The notes beneath the pieces are model-generated. The model was not told the origin of the DNA. It made no database searches and worked only from the letters and a program-made list of their open reading frames with translations. The position numbers were made by a program, and so were the translations under genes. Shown piece after piece: positions 1-5,883 of a stretch of 17,152 nt of DNA (position 1 is the stretch's first letter; every line of letters starts with the position of its first letter). The stretch comes from Massilioclostridium sp965141735 (lineage in GTDB: Bacteria; Bacillota; Clostridia; Oscillospirales; Ruminococcaceae), in assembly GCA_965141735.1 (NCBI GenBank), contig CBCSOX010000040.1, positions 1 to 17,152 of the forward strand, written 5' to 3'.

Positions 1-2
1 GC

Positions 3-68
3 AACACCGAGCGCACCGGGGTGGAGGAATTCAAGAAGTTTGTCGGTTACGACTCGAAGAACAGCTGA
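3..68 (+). CDS. C-terminal end of an unidentified protein (5' partial)
   Basis: Only the last 21 codons are inside the window, ending in TGA at 66-68. The tail reads NTERTGVEEFKKFVGYDSKN plus a final serine. It is hydrophilic, with no membrane segment or recognisable motif, so I assign no function. Reality as a coding end rests on the reading frame being open from the window edge and on the strong plus-strand terminator about 135 nt downstream, which fits the end of a plus-strand transcription unit. Confidence 0.55.
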   Translation, partial: NTERTGVEEFKKFVGYDSKNS

Positions 69-204
69 GCCGGCGGCTAAAAACGATCCACAGCTTCAGC
101 TCGATGCTGGTTGGATGGCCAATTGCTGTTTTGGAACCAGACCTTCTCTCGCTGCGGCGAACGTGAGCCGGGTTGCCATAGCCCGCAGTTTATAATGAGA
201 TTCC

Positions 205-237
205 GGGGCGGTGTGCGTTGTCACACCGCCCCTTTTT
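205..237 (+). terminator. Strong Rho-independent terminator
   Basis: A perfect 11-bp stem, GGGGCGGTGTG (205-215) with CACACCGCCCC (222-232), closes a 6-nt loop and is followed at once by five T. It probably ends the plus-strand unit whose last codons are at 3-68. The 136 nt between that stop and the hairpin show no other feature I can support. Confidence 0.9.
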
Positions 238-298
238 GACGGGAGGAAGAGAAGGAACCTTTTGGACTCCTGCGGCCATCGGCAGTGCCGGCGAAAAC

Positions 299-330
299 AA
301 AAAGCCCTCGCTTTGCGCAGAGAGCGAAGG
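299..330 (-). terminator. Minus-strand terminator hairpin, repeat copy 1
   Basis: On the minus strand CCTTCGCT pairs with AGCGAGGG (plus 323-330 and 305-312) through one G-U pair, and is followed by CTTTTT (plus 299-304). The same hairpin with its T-run recurs at 475-506 and 665-696. Confidence 0.6.
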
Positions 331-474
331 AGATAGAATAGAGGCGTTTCGCCCAGAGTGAACAGTGTGGTGTGCGAGGAGTCACTGGGGGCGTGACAAC
401 TTCCGTCCTTTTAGAGCTGGCGGCTTTGGAGATCGTTTTCACAAATTGAGACCACCGGCAGTGCCGGTGAAAAT

Positions 475-506
475 AAAAAGCCCTCGCTTTTCACAGAGAG
501 CGAAGG
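475..506 (-). terminator. Minus-strand terminator hairpin, repeat copy 2
   Basis: This has the same stem arms as copy 1 (plus 481-488 and 499-506) and a T-run on the minus strand at 475-479. The loop differs from the other copies while the arms are conserved, as expected if the stem is what matters. Confidence 0.6.
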
Positions 507-664
507 AGTGGGAACAGGGGCGTTTCGCTCAGGGGGAAACGCCGGCTGTTGCAGTGTGAGGTACGGGGTGGTTCGCCGGGGGCATGACAATTTCTGTCCT
601 TTTGGCGCTGGTGGTTTAGGGATTGCTTTCACAAATTGAGACCACCGGCAGTGTCGGTGAGAAT

Positions 665-739
665 AAAAAGCCCTCGCTTTCCACTGAGAGCGAAGGAGAT
701 AGAACAGGGGCGTTTCGCTCAGGGGGAAACGCCCCTGTT
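665..739 (-). terminator. Double hairpin terminator for the methyltransferase/PNPOx operon (repeat copy 3)
   Basis: Reading leftward from the gene ending at 828, transcription first meets a perfect 14-bp inverted repeat, AACAGGGGCGTTTC at 703-716 with GAAACGCCCCTGTT at 726-739 (9-nt loop). It then meets the AGCGAGGG hairpin (671-678 with 689-696) followed by a T-run at 665-669. This is the first copy met by the minus operon and has the best-paired upstream stem of the three copies. Confidence 0.75.
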
Positions 740-827
740 GCAGTGGGTATCTGGGTGCGTTTTCACTGCTTCTTTTTATGCCTTGCGGAGCTGGTGCAGA
801 CCATTCGTTCAGCGGGCGGTTTTGAGT

Positions 828-1283
828 CTATTCGTCCCGGTTGCTTTTGCCGGTGATGCTGTCGATGATGACCTTGCAGATGGTCACCGCGTTCCAAAAT
901 TTTTCGATGACTTCCTCCCGGCGGGCTTCACCGGGGGAAAACCGGTCGCAGAGCAGTTCGAGTCTGCGGCGTTTTTCTTGCTCATCCGTCACGACCGAGG
1001 CGCGTCCGGTAAGGATCACTGAATCGTAGTGGGTGGCGTAGCGCGCGGGAATTATCTCATTGCGGGACACCGCGAAAAAGGACGCCTGCGGATTCGCCCG
1101 GATGCAGTCGAGCTTTTTGCCCTTGTTGGCGCAGTGGAAAAAGATGCAGTTGTCGGTCTCGTCGTAGACGTGGTTGACCATCACCCCGTAGGGCTCCCCC
1201 TCCGGAGTGATCAGCGAGAGCACGCCGTTTTCCGCTTGGGCGAGAAAAATTCTCGCTTCCTCTTCCGGCCTGTTTCGTTTCAT
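828..1283 (-). CDS. PNPOx-like flavin-binding split-barrel protein (pyridoxamine 5'-phosphate oxidase family)
   Basis: The product is 151 aa, a normal length for the small NimA/COG3467-type PNPOx-like family. These are soluble FMN-binding beta-barrel proteins acting as flavin reductases or oxidoreductases. The visible family pattern includes an N-terminal helix, the strand GVLSLITPEGEPYGVMVNHVY (19-40 region), IFFHCANKGKKL (47-58) and RANPQASFFAV (62-72), where flavin phosphate contacts usually lie. The ATG overlaps the stop of the upstream methyltransferase gene as ATGA (1280-1283), and an AGGAGG lies about 10 nt before the start inside that gene, so translation is probably coupled. The substrate cannot be told from sequence. 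True pyridoxamine phosphate oxidase activity is unlikely in this short subgroup. Confidence 0.88.
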   Translation of the reverse strand: MKRNRPEEEARIFLAQAENGVLSLITPEGEPYGVMVNHVYDETDNCIFFHCANKGKKLDCIRANPQASFFAVSRNEIIPARYATHYDSVILTGRASVVTDEQEKRRRLELLCDRFSPGEARREEVIEKFWNAVTICKVIIDSITGKSNRDE

Positions 1284-2014
1284 TCTGCGGTTTCCTCCTT
1301 TGTTTTTTCTTTTGTGCAGACAAAGGCGCCCATGCGGAACTGCTCTTCGGTGAGACGTTCCCGAATGGTGAACCCGGCCTCTTGGAGGGCGGTGCGGTAC
1401 TCCTCTTCGGAGAACAGGCTGATGAGCTGTTCGCCGTGGTGTTCCTCAATTTCGAGGCCTTTTCCGATTAAGTGGTGCATCTCGACCCGCACTTTGTCTT
1501 CTGCAATGCGGCGAACGGATTCCATGCGGCAGAAGCTGATCTCCCCGCTGGTGCGGGCGTCGGTGACGAGCTTTTCTTCAAAGGTTTCCTTGGTGCTCCA
1601 GGGGGTGAGGAGGAACACCCCGCCCGGTTTGAGGTGACGATAGACACAGGCGAACCCCTGCTCGAGCTGTTCCTTTCCATCGGCGAATCCCACACTGCCA
1701 TAGAGGCTGGCAATCGCGTCAAACGGCGCGGGGAAGGAAAAATTGAACATATCCGCCTGCACGAACCGCAGATGGGGCAGTTTGGCGCGGGCGCACTTGA
1801 GCATTTCAGCGCTCAGGTCGAGCCCAGTCACTGCAAAGCATTCGGAAAAATAGTTGCACTGTTCCCCGGTTCCACAGGCGAGGTCGAGCAGAGCGTATCC
1901 ATTGGTGTCGCGATAACGTTCGATCAGTCTACAGGCGAATCTCACCTCTAATTCATAGGCGTCGGGGTCTACATACATCGCGTCGTAGTAGGGAGCAATT
2001 TTTTCAAAATCCAT
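1280..2014 (-). CDS. Class I SAM-dependent methyltransferase
   Basis: The product is 244 aa and soluble. The Rossmann-fold SAM-binding signature is clear: motif I LLDLACGTGE (42-51), the acidic second strand GLDLS (64-68), QADMF (86-90) contacting adenine, and the LKPGGVFLLT strand near 128-137. The N-terminus (YYDAMYVD) resembles methyltransferase domain 25/11 proteins that act on small molecules. The substrate is unknown. The start is ATG with AGGAGG about 7 nt upstream and a SigA promoter at 2057-2085. It is the first gene of a two-gene operon with the flavin-binding protein. Confidence 0.9.
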   Translation of the reverse strand: MDFEKIAPYYDAMYVDPDAYELEVRFACRLIERYRDTNGYALLDLACGTGEQCNYFSECFAVTGLDLSAEMLKCARAKLPHLRFVQADMFNFSFPAPFDAIASLYGSVGFADGKEQLEQGFACVYRHLKPGGVFLLTPWSTKETFEEKLVTDARTSGEISFCRMESVRRIAEDKVRVEMHHLIGKGLEIEEHHGEQLISLFSEEEYRTALQEAGFTIRERLTEEQFRMGAFVCTKEKTKEETAE

Positions 2015-2056
2015 TGGAATCCTCCTTCGACAAATTAAAATTCTATTCGACGTTTT

Positions 2057-2085
2057 ATTATACTAACTTTTCTACTGTTTGTAAA
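2057..2085 (-). promoter_or_regulatory. SigA-type promoter of the methyltransferase operon
   Basis: On the minus strand there is TTTACA (2080-2085), a 17-nt spacer and a perfect TATAAT (2057-2062), about 43 nt before the start codon. Confidence 0.85.
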
Positions 2086-2156
2086 GGAAATGTTTAAAAA
2101 TATTCCTTTATTTCAATCATTTTTTGGAATTGAGGACTGTTTTTCCGGAGAATGGA

Positions 2157-2372
2157 TCACTTCTCGTCCGGGATGTACTCGATGAGGTCGGATAGGGAGC
2201 ACTCTAATGTATTACACAATTTTGTCAATGTTCCCATTCTTAGTGTAGAGAGTTCCTGCTCCCGATATAGCTTTAAAATCGTATTTCTGGCAACTCCAGA
2301 GAGCTTCACCAGATCAGATATTCCTTTTATTTCCTTATCTATCATACGATAACGAAGCAGACACTTAAACAT
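2157..2372 (-). CDS. Small Cro/CI-type (XRE, YozG-like) transcriptional regulator
   Basis: The product is 71 aa, almost entirely one helix-turn-helix domain. The recognition region is ISDLVKLSGVARNTILKLY (18-36), and the C-terminal hallmark LCNTLECSLSDLIEYIPDE matches the YozG-like family. The second regulator in this window (15959-16198) ends in a similar LCNALDCTVADLLEY. Family members repress the promoter of an adjacent membrane or small protein and often their own. The start has TAGGAG 8 nt upstream. The gene is divergent from the DUF6809-like gene at 2884-3162, and a perfect dyad covers its own promoter. The surrounding DNA is clearly more A+T rich than the genes on either side. Confidence 0.87.
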   Translation of the reverse strand: MFKCLLRYRMIDKEIKGISDLVKLSGVARNTILKLYREQELSTLRMGTLTKLCNTLECSLSDLIEYIPDEK

Positions 2373-2400
2373 AATCCGATCTCCTATGTTGCTTATTTTG

Positions 2401-2421
2401 ATCTGTTAAATAATAACAGAT
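2401..2421. promoter_or_regulatory. Candidate autoregulatory operator (perfect dyad over the -10)
   Basis: ATCTGTTA (2401-2408) and TAACAGAT (2414-2421) form a perfect 8-bp inverted repeat with a 5-nt spacer. It covers the -10 box of the regulator gene, the usual place for autorepression by a Cro-like protein. Binding is inferred. Confidence 0.6.
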
Positions 2422-2438
2422 TAGCGTCAATATTTCAA
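2410..2438 (-). promoter_or_regulatory. SigA-type promoter of the small regulator
   Basis: On the minus strand there is TTGAAA (2433-2438), a 17-nt spacer and TATTAT (2410-2415), about 38 nt before the ATG. Confidence 0.7.
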
Positions 2439-2546
2439 CCATTGTGTTTGACATTGCTTTCTAAAGTTAAGCACATTTTTCTGTTCTACCGATTGTTTTA
2501 ATAAGCAAGGCTATTGGCGGCCACTCATTATCCAAAATGTAGGGTG

Positions 2547-2618
2547 TCAGTATACTGATAGAAATTAACTCTAGAGGGTCACTTTTTAACCTTATAGTGA
2601 CACTATACAAAATTTTGT
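2547..2618. promoter_or_regulatory. Cluster of palindromes, copy 1 (candidate operators)
   Basis: There are three perfect dyads upstream of the promoter: TCAGTATACTGA (2547-2558), TATAGTGACACTATA (2593-2607) and ACAAAATTTTGT (2607-2618). GTGTCAGTATA (2544-2554) and the reverse complement of 2593-2603, GTGTCACTATA, agree at 10 of 11 positions, and GTCACT recurs at 2578-2583, suggesting related half-sites for one binding protein. The adjacent Cro-like regulator is the obvious candidate but binding is not shown. Confidence 0.55.
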
Positions 2619-2629
2619 TTTAAAAACCG

Positions 2630-2658
2630 TTGATTTTCACAACAAACTGTGCTATTAT
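2630..2658 (+). promoter_or_regulatory. SigA-type promoter, duplicated copy 1
   Basis: TTGATT (2630-2635), 17 nt, TATTAT (2653-2658). It would transcribe the truncated mini-ORF at 2692-2760 and then read into copy 2. Confidence 0.6.
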
Positions 2659-2691
2659 ATCTCCAAAATAATAAGTATGGGAGTTTTTGTT

Positions 2692-2760
2692 ATGCAGACA
2701 ATTCTCGAAGATCTCTTCCACATCCAAAATGTAGGGTGTCAGTATACTGATAGAAATTAA
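2692..2760 (+). pseudogene. Truncated gene start created by the duplication (22-codon chimeric ORF)
   Basis: It begins with the same RBS, ATG and ten codons (MQTILEDLFH) as the gene at 2884, then runs into copy 2 for twelve unrelated codons and stops at TAA 2758-2760. If transcribed it would be translated as a 22-aa peptide. It could act as an upstream leader ORF or simply be a scar. Confidence 0.7.
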
Positions 2761-2810
2761 CTCTAGAGGGTCACTTTTTAACCTTATAGTGACACTATAC
2801 AAAATTTTGT
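2739..2810. promoter_or_regulatory. Cluster of palindromes, copy 2 (candidate operators)
   Basis: The same three dyads recur here at 2739-2750, 2785-2799 and 2799-2810. They lie just upstream of the promoter that drives the intact DUF6809-like gene. Confidence 0.55.
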
Positions 2811-2821
2811 TTTAAAAACCG

Positions 2822-2850
2822 TTGATTTTCACAACAAACTGTGCTATTAT
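2822..2850 (+). promoter_or_regulatory. SigA-type promoter of the DUF6809-like gene (copy 2)
   Basis: TTGATT (2822-2827), 17-nt spacer, TATTAT (2845-2850), 33 nt before the ATG at 2884. Confidence 0.7.
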
Positions 2851-2883
2851 ATCTCCAAAATAATAAGTATGGGAGTTTTTGTT

Positions 2884-3162
2884 ATGCAGACAATTCTCGA
2901 AGATCTCTTCCACGGCCGCCTCCACCCAAACGAGGCGCTCTATCCGCAAACCCAGCAGTACGCAGCCGAGCGCGACGCGTTCCTCGAGCGGCAGCGCACC
3001 CTGCTCGCCAACTTTTCCCCTGAGCAGTCGCTGCAAATCAGCCGGCTGATGGACGAACACAACCGGGTGTACTCCCACGAGGTCAGCCAGGCGTTTGTCG
3101 ACGGCTTCCGCCTCGGCGTCCAAATCCTGCTCCAAGCCCTCGACCCTCCCTGCCCCCGCTGA
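2884..3162 (+). CDS. Small DUF6809-like protein
   Basis: The product is 92 aa, soluble and mainly helical. The start MQTILEDLFHGRLHPNE and the C-terminal FVDGFRLGVQILLQAL (71-86) match my memory of the DUF6809 family, small clostridial proteins of unknown function. I chose the ATG at 2884 because GGGAG lies 8 nt upstream; an in-frame ATG at 2869 has no RBS. The gene is divergent from the small regulator at 2157-2372. The first ten codons and the whole promoter belong to the 192-bp duplication. The body is G+C rich although the promoter is A+T rich. The stop codon abuts that of the convergent gene at 3163. Family assignment is from recall. Confidence 0.75.
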   Translation: MQTILEDLFHGRLHPNEALYPQTQQYAAERDAFLERQRTLLANFSPEQSLQISRLMDEHNRVYSHEVSQAFVDGFRLGVQILLQALDPPCPR

Positions 3163-3594
3163 TCAGCGAAAATTCCAATTCCGAACGCGCCCATAGCCGC
3201 TTGGATGGGTGTTGGAATAATAGTAGACCACAAACGGCAGGTCGAGCAGCAGAAACTTGCCGCAGATCAGCCAGGGGGCAACCGCCCCCACTGGCGGATT
3301 GTTCAGGCCGAGCAGGGCAATGGCAAAGAGTATACAGGCGATCGGACAATACACCTGATACAGCAGCACCAGATGGTTGCAGCGCTGCGCATACCGCTTC
3401 GCGCGGTCAACCGCAAACGAAAGGGTGATTCTGCTCAAGATCGAGCTGCTTTTGAGCAATTCCTTGTACGGCCGCTTTCCCCGCCTCAGATGCAGGAAAT
3501 GGTGCACCCCTTCCCGCAACGACAAAATGGTCAGCAGGCTCACAACAAAATGAGCGATACAAAACAGTTCAAGAGAGTTCAGCGTCCCTTCCAT
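3163..3594 (-). CDS. Small integral membrane protein of unknown function
   Basis: The product is 143 aa. I see three likely membrane segments: about 8-26 (LELFCIAHFVVSLLTILSL), 76-98 (VLLYQVYCPIACILFAIALL) and 103-125 (GAVAPWLICGKFLLLDLPF). A basic loop (HHFLHLRRGKRPYK) follows the first, suggesting that loop is cytoplasmic. No family was recognised. The ATG has AAAGGAG 5 nt upstream. It lies 114 nt downstream of topB on the same strand, with no obvious terminator between, so it may be the last gene of the sirtuin-topB operon or have its own promoter. AAGTGCGC (3648-3655) and GCGCACTT (3687-3694) form an 8-bp inverted repeat with a 31-nt spacer in that gap. Confidence 0.7.
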   Translation of the reverse strand: MEGTLNSLELFCIAHFVVSLLTILSLREGVHHFLHLRRGKRPYKELLKSSSILSRITLSFAVDRAKRYAQRCNHLVLLYQVYCPIACILFAIALLGLNNPPVGAVAPWLICGKFLLLDLPFVVYYYSNTHPSGYGRVRNWNFR

Positions 3595-3708
3595 AGCGCT
3601 CCTTTCTCCATCCTCTCCGCGTTGTCATTCTGGCAAATCGACCGGGCAAGTGCGCTTTCTTTTGGGGTAAAACGCCTGAGAATTATGCGCACTTTCCGCC
3701 CTCTTTTT

Positions 3709-5871
3709 CTATTTCTTTTTGCTGTCCTCCTTGAGGCTCTGCTCGAGCAGCAGGGCAAAGGCGGATTTCTGCGGGGCCTGGTTTTTGTTCTGGTTTTTCA
3801 GATAATCCCGCACTGCGCCCTTGGACGCGCCGCCGCCCCGCTCGGCGTGGAACTTGTCCGCCTTCTGGCGGAAGCCGCAGCGGCAGACGTAGCACTTTTT
3901 CTCCCCGTCGCCGAACAGCTCCATCTTTTTGTGGCAGTTGGGGCAGCGGGCGTTGGTCTCCATGCTGATGTTGCGGCGGTAACCGCACTCCCGGTCCTGA
4001 CAGACGTACATCTTGCCCTTTTTCCCCTGCACCCGCAGCAGGAATTTGCCGCACTCGGGGCAAACTTCCTTAGTGAGGTTGTCGTGGGTGAATTTGAGCT
4101 CGCTCGCGGCGACGGTTTTGACCAAATCTTTCGTGTAGCCCTTGATTTGGGAGATAAACGCGTCTTTTTTCACGCTCCCCTTGCGGATTTCCTCGAGCTG
4201 GCGCTCCCATTTTGCGGTGAGCAGCGGCTCCTTTAAATCCGGGGGCACGAGGGAGATCAGCTGCATCCCCTTGGAGGTCGGAATGAGGGTGTTGCCCCGC
4301 TTTTCCACATAGAACGAAGAAAACAGCTTTTCTATGATGTCGGCGCGGGTCGCCGGGGTGCCGAGCCCGCCGCTGATGAACTCCTTCATCCTCTTGTCCT
4401 GAATAAATTTAGAGGGGTTCTCCATCGCCGAGAGGAGGGTTGCCTCGGTGTAGCGCGCCGGGGGGCTGGTCCTGCCCGCTTTGACCTGGATGTTCTTACA
4501 CTTGAATACATCCCCCTGGTGGAACGAGGGCAGCGTCTGCTCCTCCTCTTCCTCCTCGTCGCGGAAGTCGTAGACACGCTTCCAGCCCTGGTGAAGGATT
4601 TCACGGCCCGACGCGTCGAACCGCTCCCCCTCGCAGGTGAGTTCCACCTTGATCTTGTTGTACTCGTAGTTGGGGTAAAAGACGGTGAGGAACCGCTTGA
4701 CCACCAGCAGGTAAATCCGCTTTTCCTCGCTCGTCATGTGCAGGGTGTCCGCCCGCTGTTCGGTGGGAATAATCGCGTGGTGGTCGCTGACCTTGGCGTT
4801 GTTGACGCAGGCGCGGGCGATCTGCTTGTGGTACATCGTGATGTCCTTGACGATGGGGGAAAACTCCCCGATCGAGACGGCGCGCAGACGCTCGTTGAGG
4901 GTGGGCACAATGTCGCTGGTGAGATAGCGCGAATCGGTGCGGGGATAGGTGAGCGCCTTGTGGTTTTCGTACAGCCGCTGCATGACCTGGAGAGTCTGCT
5001 TGGCGGAAAAGCCGTACAGCTTGTTCGCGTCCCGCTGCAGCTCGGTCAGGTCGTAGAGCATGGGGGGCGGGGTGGATTTTTTGGAGCGCTGCACCTCGGT
5101 GATTTTAAACGGCTTGTTTTTGATCTTCTCCCCGAGCGTTTCGGCACGCTCCTTGTCAAAAATCATGCTCTGGCCGTTTTTATCCTTATACGTCGCGAAA
5201 AAGCTGCCGAGGTCGGCGCGGACGGTGTGAAACTCCTTGGGCACGAATTTCTTGATCTCCTCCTCCCGCTGGGCGAGGATGGCGAGGGTCGGGGTCTGGA
5301 CGCGCCCGGCTGAGAGCTGGGCGTTGTATTTGCAGGTGAGGGCGCGAGTGACGTTGAGGCCGACGAGCCAGTCCGCTTCGGCGCGGGACTGGGCGGACAT
5401 GTAAAGGCTCACATACTCCCTGCCGTCCTTGAGGTGGGCGAACCCCTCCTTGATCGCCTTGTCGGTCTGGGAAGAAATCCACAGCCGTTTGATCGGCTTG
5501 TGGAAGCCCGCCATCTCGATGATCCAGCGGGCGACCAGCTCCCCTTCCCGCCCCGCGTCGGTGGCGATGACAAGGGAGGAGACCTCGGGACTGCGCAGCA
5601 GCCGCTTGACCACGCTGTACTGCTTGGAGGTCTCGGGGATGACCTTGAGCGCCATTTTCTGCGGCATCATGGGCAGCGTCTCCATGCTCCAGGTTTTGTA
5701 CTGGTCGCCGTAATGCTCCGGCTCGGCGAGCTCGACGAGGTGGCCGAGCGCCCAGGTGACGATGTATTTCTCCCCCATCAGGGCGCCGCCGGCGTTTCTC
5801 TTGCAGCCGAGGACGCGGGCGATCTCCCGCCCGACCGAGGGTTTTTCCGCTAAAACGAGTATCTTTGACAT
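3709..5871 (-). CDS. topB: DNA topoisomerase III (type IA)
   Basis: The product is 720 aa, close to the usual length of Firmicutes TopB. It relaxes and decatenates DNA by cutting one strand. The TOPRIM domain opens with KILVLAEKPSVGREIA (3-18, metal-site Glu9) and carries VIATDAGREGE (101-111). LSAGRVQTPTL (186-196) is the type IA signature, and TYPRTDS places the catalytic tyrosine at about residue 309. Near the C-terminus there are two zinc-ribbon-like clusters (about 604-667, CPECG, CQDRECGY, CPNCHKK, CRCGF), which help bind single-stranded DNA. An acidic run of six Glu lies in the middle. The start is ATG with AAGGAG 8 nt upstream, overlapping the stop of the gene before it (12-nt gap). 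This is a chromosomal-type TopB; no conjugation genes are nearby. Confidence 0.96.
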   Translation of the reverse strand: MSKILVLAEKPSVGREIARVLGCKRNAGGALMGEKYIVTWALGHLVELAEPEHYGDQYKTWSMETLPMMPQKMALKVIPETSKQYSVVKRLLRSPEVSSLVIATDAGREGELVARWIIEMAGFHKPIKRLWISSQTDKAIKEGFAHLKDGREYVSLYMSAQSRAEADWLVGLNVTRALTCKYNAQLSAGRVQTPTLAILAQREEEIKKFVPKEFHTVRADLGSFFATYKDKNGQSMIFDKERAETLGEKIKNKPFKITEVQRSKKSTPPPMLYDLTELQRDANKLYGFSAKQTLQVMQRLYENHKALTYPRTDSRYLTSDIVPTLNERLRAVSIGEFSPIVKDITMYHKQIARACVNNAKVSDHHAIIPTEQRADTLHMTSEEKRIYLLVVKRFLTVFYPNYEYNKIKVELTCEGERFDASGREILHQGWKRVYDFRDEEEEEEQTLPSFHQGDVFKCKNIQVKAGRTSPPARYTEATLLSAMENPSKFIQDKRMKEFISGGLGTPATRADIIEKLFSSFYVEKRGNTLIPTSKGMQLISLVPPDLKEPLLTAKWERQLEEIRKGSVKKDAFISQIKGYTKDLVKTVAASELKFTHDNLTKEVCPECGKFLLRVQGKKGKMYVCQDRECGYRRNISMETNARCPNCHKKMELFGDGEKKCYVCRCGFRQKADKFHAERGGGASKGAVRDYLKNQNKNQAPQKSAFALLLEQSLKEDSKKK

Positions 5872-5883
5872 GTGGTTTGCTCC

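Larger units (their letters stand above)
257..740. repeat. Three diverged tandem copies of an intergenic repeat (about 140-190 bp each)
   Basis: Aligned landmarks recur three times. AAAAAGCCCTCG is at 299, 475 and 665, giving periods of 176 and 190 bp. CGGCAGTG followed by a CGG core lies just upstream in each copy, and AGAGCGAAGGAG and GGCGTTTCGC lie just downstream. Copies 2 (about 397-585) and 3 (about 586-740) also share TGACAA, a TCCTTTT block and ACAAATTGAGACCACC (441 and 631). Copy 1 lacks about 24 nt of that stretch. No reading frame is conserved across the copies, so I read this as non-coding. The segment lies between the plus-strand terminator at 205-237 and the end of the minus-strand gene at 828. 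Confidence 0.85.
2530..2721 (+). repeat. 192-bp exact tandem duplication, copy 1
   Basis: Bases 2530-2721 are repeated without any difference I can see at 2722-2913, directly adjoining. The unit holds three palindromes, a promoter, an RBS, an ATG and the first ten codons of the downstream gene. Copy 1 therefore carries a truncated gene start. The 511-nt stretch between the two divergent genes (2373-2883) consists of this repeat, the regulator's promoter region and about 90 nt of A+T-rich DNA in which I see nothing else. Confidence 0.97.
2722..2913 (+). repeat. 192-bp exact tandem duplication, copy 2
   Basis: This copy is identical to 2530-2721 and ends exactly where the intact DUF6809-like gene continues with GGCCGCC. 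It provides the functional promoter, RBS and first ten codons of that gene. The inverted sequence GGCGGCC occurs at 2516-2522, just before copy 1, which may be chance. Confidence 0.97.

Noticed and set aside
173..196. Promoter from TTGCCA (173-178) and TATAAT (191-196)
   Set aside because: The spacer is only 12 nt and a strong terminator starts 9 nt downstream.
257..740. CRISPR array
   Set aside because: Three repeats of 140-190 bp with diverged, unequal spacing do not fit short identical repeats with unique spacers, and no cas gene is present.
636..1022. Plus-strand frames across the repeat array and antisense to the flavin-binding gene
   Set aside because: They cross the terminator hairpins and the 3' end of a well-supported minus-strand gene; the frame is not kept between repeat copies.
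2620..3135. Minus-strand open frames (2620-2802 and 2812-3135) sharing the same C-terminal half
   Set aside because: They are antisense to the duplicated promoter and the DUF6809-like gene. Their shared tail simply reflects the 192-bp duplication, and neither has an RBS.
3709..5871. Conjugative element marker, because TopB occurs on integrative elements
   Set aside because: No relaxase, type IV secretion or integrase genes are in the window, and the operon context (sirtuin) looks chromosomal.
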